Source: an uncultured Butyricicoccus sp. (GTDB lineage Bacteria > Bacillota > Clostridia > Oscillospirales > Butyricicoccaceae). Taken from it: a DNA stretch of 23,110 bases. Positions 22,025 through 23,110 of this stretch are shown in pieces. Position numbers and translations under genes: made by a program. How positions within the stretch are numbered: position 1 is the stretch's first letter; each line of letters begins with the position of its first letter. Location of the stretch: positions 1 through 23,110 of the forward strand of contig URFQ01000040.1 in the NCBI GenBank assembly GCA_900547195.1. Reading direction: 5' to 3'. Under the pieces are notes generated by a model. The model made no database searches and had not been told where the DNA came from. It was given only the letters and a program-made list of their open reading frames with translations.

Positions 22025-22807
22025 ATGAGGATTTTAACAGTTGGCGATGTAGTGGGGAAACCCGGGCTGCAATATTTAAAACACAGGCTGCGCCGGCTGA
22101 AACAGGAGCATCGCGCAGACTTTACGATCGTCAACGGCGAAAATGCATCCGGCGTGGGGATCACGCCCGCGCAGGCGGATGCTATTTTTGACGCGGGCGC
22201 GGACGTGATTACGCTCGGCAACCATGTGTGGAATAAGCGGCAGATCGTGCCCTATCTGGAGGACAACTGCGATATCCTCCGCCCCGCGAATCTGGCGCCG
22301 CAGTCGCCGGGCGAAGGATGGGGAATCTATGACGCGGCCGGGTGGCGGGTGCTGGTGATGAATCTCATTGGCCGGTGTGAGATGGCGTTCGGCCCGGACA
22401 ACCCGTTTTTGGCAGCCGACCGGATTTTAAAAAAGGCGGAAGGGCGGTACGATGTCGCGGTATGTGAAATCCATGCAAATGCCACGAGCGAAAAGCTTGC
22501 CATGGGCTTTTATCTGGATGGCCGCTGCGCGGCGGTCTATGGGACGCATACCCACGTACAGACGGCGGACGAGCGTGTGAACCCCAAGGGCACCGGCTAT
22601 ATCACCGATATCGGGATGACCGGTCCGATTTGGTCGGTGCTGGGCGTAAAACCGGAACAGTCCATCGCCCTGTTCCGCGGGGATCTGACCGAATATTTCC
22701 AGACTGCGGAGGGTGAATGCGCGCTGGGCGGCGCGCTGTTTGAGATGGATCCGTCCAGCGGGAAATGCACGCATGTTGAGCGGATTTTTGACCGTGCGGG
22801 GGAATGA
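22025..22807 (+). CDS. ymdB: YmdB-family metallophosphoesterase
   Basis: A 260-residue protein of the TIGR00282/YmdB family. In Bacillus subtilis YmdB is a 2',3'-cyclic-nucleotide phosphodiesterase that influences biofilm and motility decisions. Metal-site motifs are present: GDVVGKPG (residue D8), NGENASG, GNHVWNK, EIHANAT and YGTHTHVQTAD. Two ATGs are possible: 22022 is 3 bases from GGAGG and 22025 is 6 bases. I prefer 22025, giving MRILTVGDVVG as in the family. No rny gene, its common neighbour, stands next to it. Expression would rely on read-through of the prs terminator or on a promoter inside prs. Confidence 0.93.
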   Translation: MRILTVGDVVGKPGLQYLKHRLRRLKQEHRADFTIVNGENASGVGITPAQADAIFDAGADVITLGNHVWNKRQIVPYLEDNCDILRPANLAPQSPGEGWGIYDAAGWRVLVMNLIGRCEMAFGPDNPFLAADRILKKAEGRYDVAVCEIHANATSEKLAMGFYLDGRCAAVYGTHTHVQTADERVNPKGTGYITDIGMTGPIWSVLGVKPEQSIALFRGDLTEYFQTAEGECALGGALFEMDPSSGKCTHVERIFDRAGE

Positions 22808-22808
22808 G

Positions 22809-22954
22809 AAAGGCGCATCCGGCCGGATGCGCCTTTTTGCAGCACAAATGCTCGAAAGCGCACCCGAAGAGATCCGGATGCGCTTTCGATAGGAAGAACA
22901 ATTAGAAAATCGTATGAGCAAATTTAAATGTTAGCACAATCTAACTTTGATTAC
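22809..22954 (-). ncRNA. Candidate small RNA transcribed leftwards after ymdB
   Basis: A near-consensus minus-strand promoter (22961-22989) points into about 145 bases with no gene. The stretch contains a 15-bp hairpin (22852-22866 with 22875-22889, 8-base loop) and ends at the palindromic terminator 22810-22835. One pair of the hairpin is G-U if the minus strand is transcribed but A-C (unpaired) if the plus strand is, which favours the minus strand as the RNA. No start codon with a ribosome site is seen. Two GTTAG/CTAAC-type dyads flank the promoter. It could also be an antisense tail to ymdB. Predicted from sequence only. Confidence 0.45.
22810..22838. terminator. Palindromic terminator after ymdB
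   Basis: AAGGCGCATCC (22810-22820) pairs with GGATGCGCCTT (22825-22835) around GGCC, making a perfect palindrome followed by five T residues (22834-22838) on the plus strand. On the minus strand only three T residues follow, so leftward termination would be weaker. Confidence 0.9.
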
Positions 22955-22999
22955 GATATCAGTCTATCATGAAACGCGTGAGTTGTCAATGGCTAACTT
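22930..22999 (-). promoter_or_regulatory. Two GTTAG/CTAAC-type boxes flanking the leftward promoter
   Basis: GTTAGCACAATCTAACTT (22930-22947) and GTTGTCAATGGCTAACTT (22982-22999) share both ends and are 52 bp apart, about five helical turns. The first is a dyad GTTAG-N6-CTAAC just after the start site; the second covers the -35 box. The half-site resembles DtxR/MntR-type metal-regulator operators (TTAGG...CCTAA), which is an inference from shape only. Confidence 0.45.
22961..22989 (-). promoter_or_regulatory. Leftward promoter of the small-RNA candidate
   Basis: On the minus strand, -35 TTGACA (perfect), a 17-bp spacer and -10 TAGACT (4 of 6) with the extended TG motif (TGATAGACT). The predicted start is near 22954. 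Confidence 0.7.
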
Positions 23000-23022
23000 G
23001 AAAGTTTTTAAAAAACCGCAAC

Positions 23023-23056
23023 AAAAAAAGGCACTGCGGGAAATGCCCGCAGTGCC
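23023..23056 (-). terminator. Intrinsic terminator of the gene right of the window
   Basis: A perfect 11-bp stem, GGCACTGCGGG (23030-23040) with CCCGCAGTGCC (23046-23056), has a 5-base loop and is followed on the minus strand by seven T residues (23029-23023). It ends a minus-strand transcript entering from beyond 23110 and insulates the leftward promoter at 22961-22989. Confidence 0.92.
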
Positions 23057-23061
23057 CAGAC

Positions 23062-23090
23062 TGTCAAAAAAGTCCTTCGCGCCGCAGCGC
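23062..23090 (-). repeat. Right copy of the 29-base RCGAxxFFDxL element
   Basis: On the minus strand this is the partner of 22-50 (23 of 29 identical). One frame, open from the window edge, reads ENLFEARCGAKDFFDSL and runs on into the terminator; another frame meets TGA at 23094-23096. It lies 5 bases before the terminator stem. The frame conservation (RCGA, FFD, L kept while several bases differ) suggests selection or common descent at the coding or RNA level. Confidence 0.6.
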
Positions 23091-23110
23091 GCTTCAAACA
23101 GGTTTTCGCC

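Noticed and set aside
22427..22921. Minus-strand 164-codon frame over the end of ymdB
   Set aside because: TTG start without ribosome site, antisense to a well-conserved gene, and it crosses two hairpins.
1..23110. CRISPR arrays, tRNA or rRNA genes, toxin-antitoxin or phage-defence modules
   Set aside because: I looked for regular repeat-spacer patterns, conserved rRNA and tRNA sequence and small overlapping gene pairs and found none.

Overview
The window looks like the chromosome of a gut-type, fairly GC-rich member of the Clostridia, most likely Oscillospirales (Butyricicoccus/Agathobaculum-like). The evidence is strong AGGAGG ribosome sites, sigma-A promoters, many U-tailed terminators, a DnaD/DnaI-type replication pair, EFR1-type ferredoxin and YmdB. 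This placement is from gene content, not from a database search.

Left part (about 150-8970): a polyol/sugar locus in two operons, both on the plus strand. Operon A encodes an inositol-dehydrogenase-like oxidoreductase, a TIM-barrel sugar isomerase/epimerase and an SSS-family sodium symporter. Operon B encodes an ABC importer (ATPase, permease, lipoprotein binding protein). The two promoters share one control architecture: 14 bases after each -10 box comes a pair of near-palindromic GAKACCGGTATC boxes exactly 21 bp apart, and operon B has a third box. Between the operons lies a frameshifted C-terminal relic of a LacI-type regulator, the family expected to read such operators. A transposase relic lies after operon B.

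Middle (8993-14885): on the minus strand, an HscC-like Hsp70 overlaps a membrane-anchored J-domain protein carrying HPE instead of HPD. An EFR1-family flavodoxin/ferredoxin follows the terminator of pyrBI (aspartate carbamoyltransferase). Divergent from pyrB is a phosphoribosyltransferase-like gene whose PRPP loop has lost its acidic pair, then galM on the plus strand.

Right part (16086-22807): on the minus strand, an SbcD/YhaO-like nuclease and a DnaD-DnaC/DnaI replication pair with a terminator-like hairpin in its leader. On the plus strand, a GlmU-like protein with an intact acetyltransferase half but a decayed uridyltransferase half, then prs and ymdB. Past ymdB there is a gene-free stretch with a consensus leftward promoter, two GTTAG/CTAAC dyads and a 15-bp hairpin, read here as a possible metal-regulated small RNA.

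Both window edges carry a related 29-base element, pointing inwards and each followed by a strong terminator. One reading frame of it gives RCGAxxFFDxL. It looks like a dispersed 3'-end repeat and, with the twin operator architecture and the small-RNA candidate, is the least ordinary content here.
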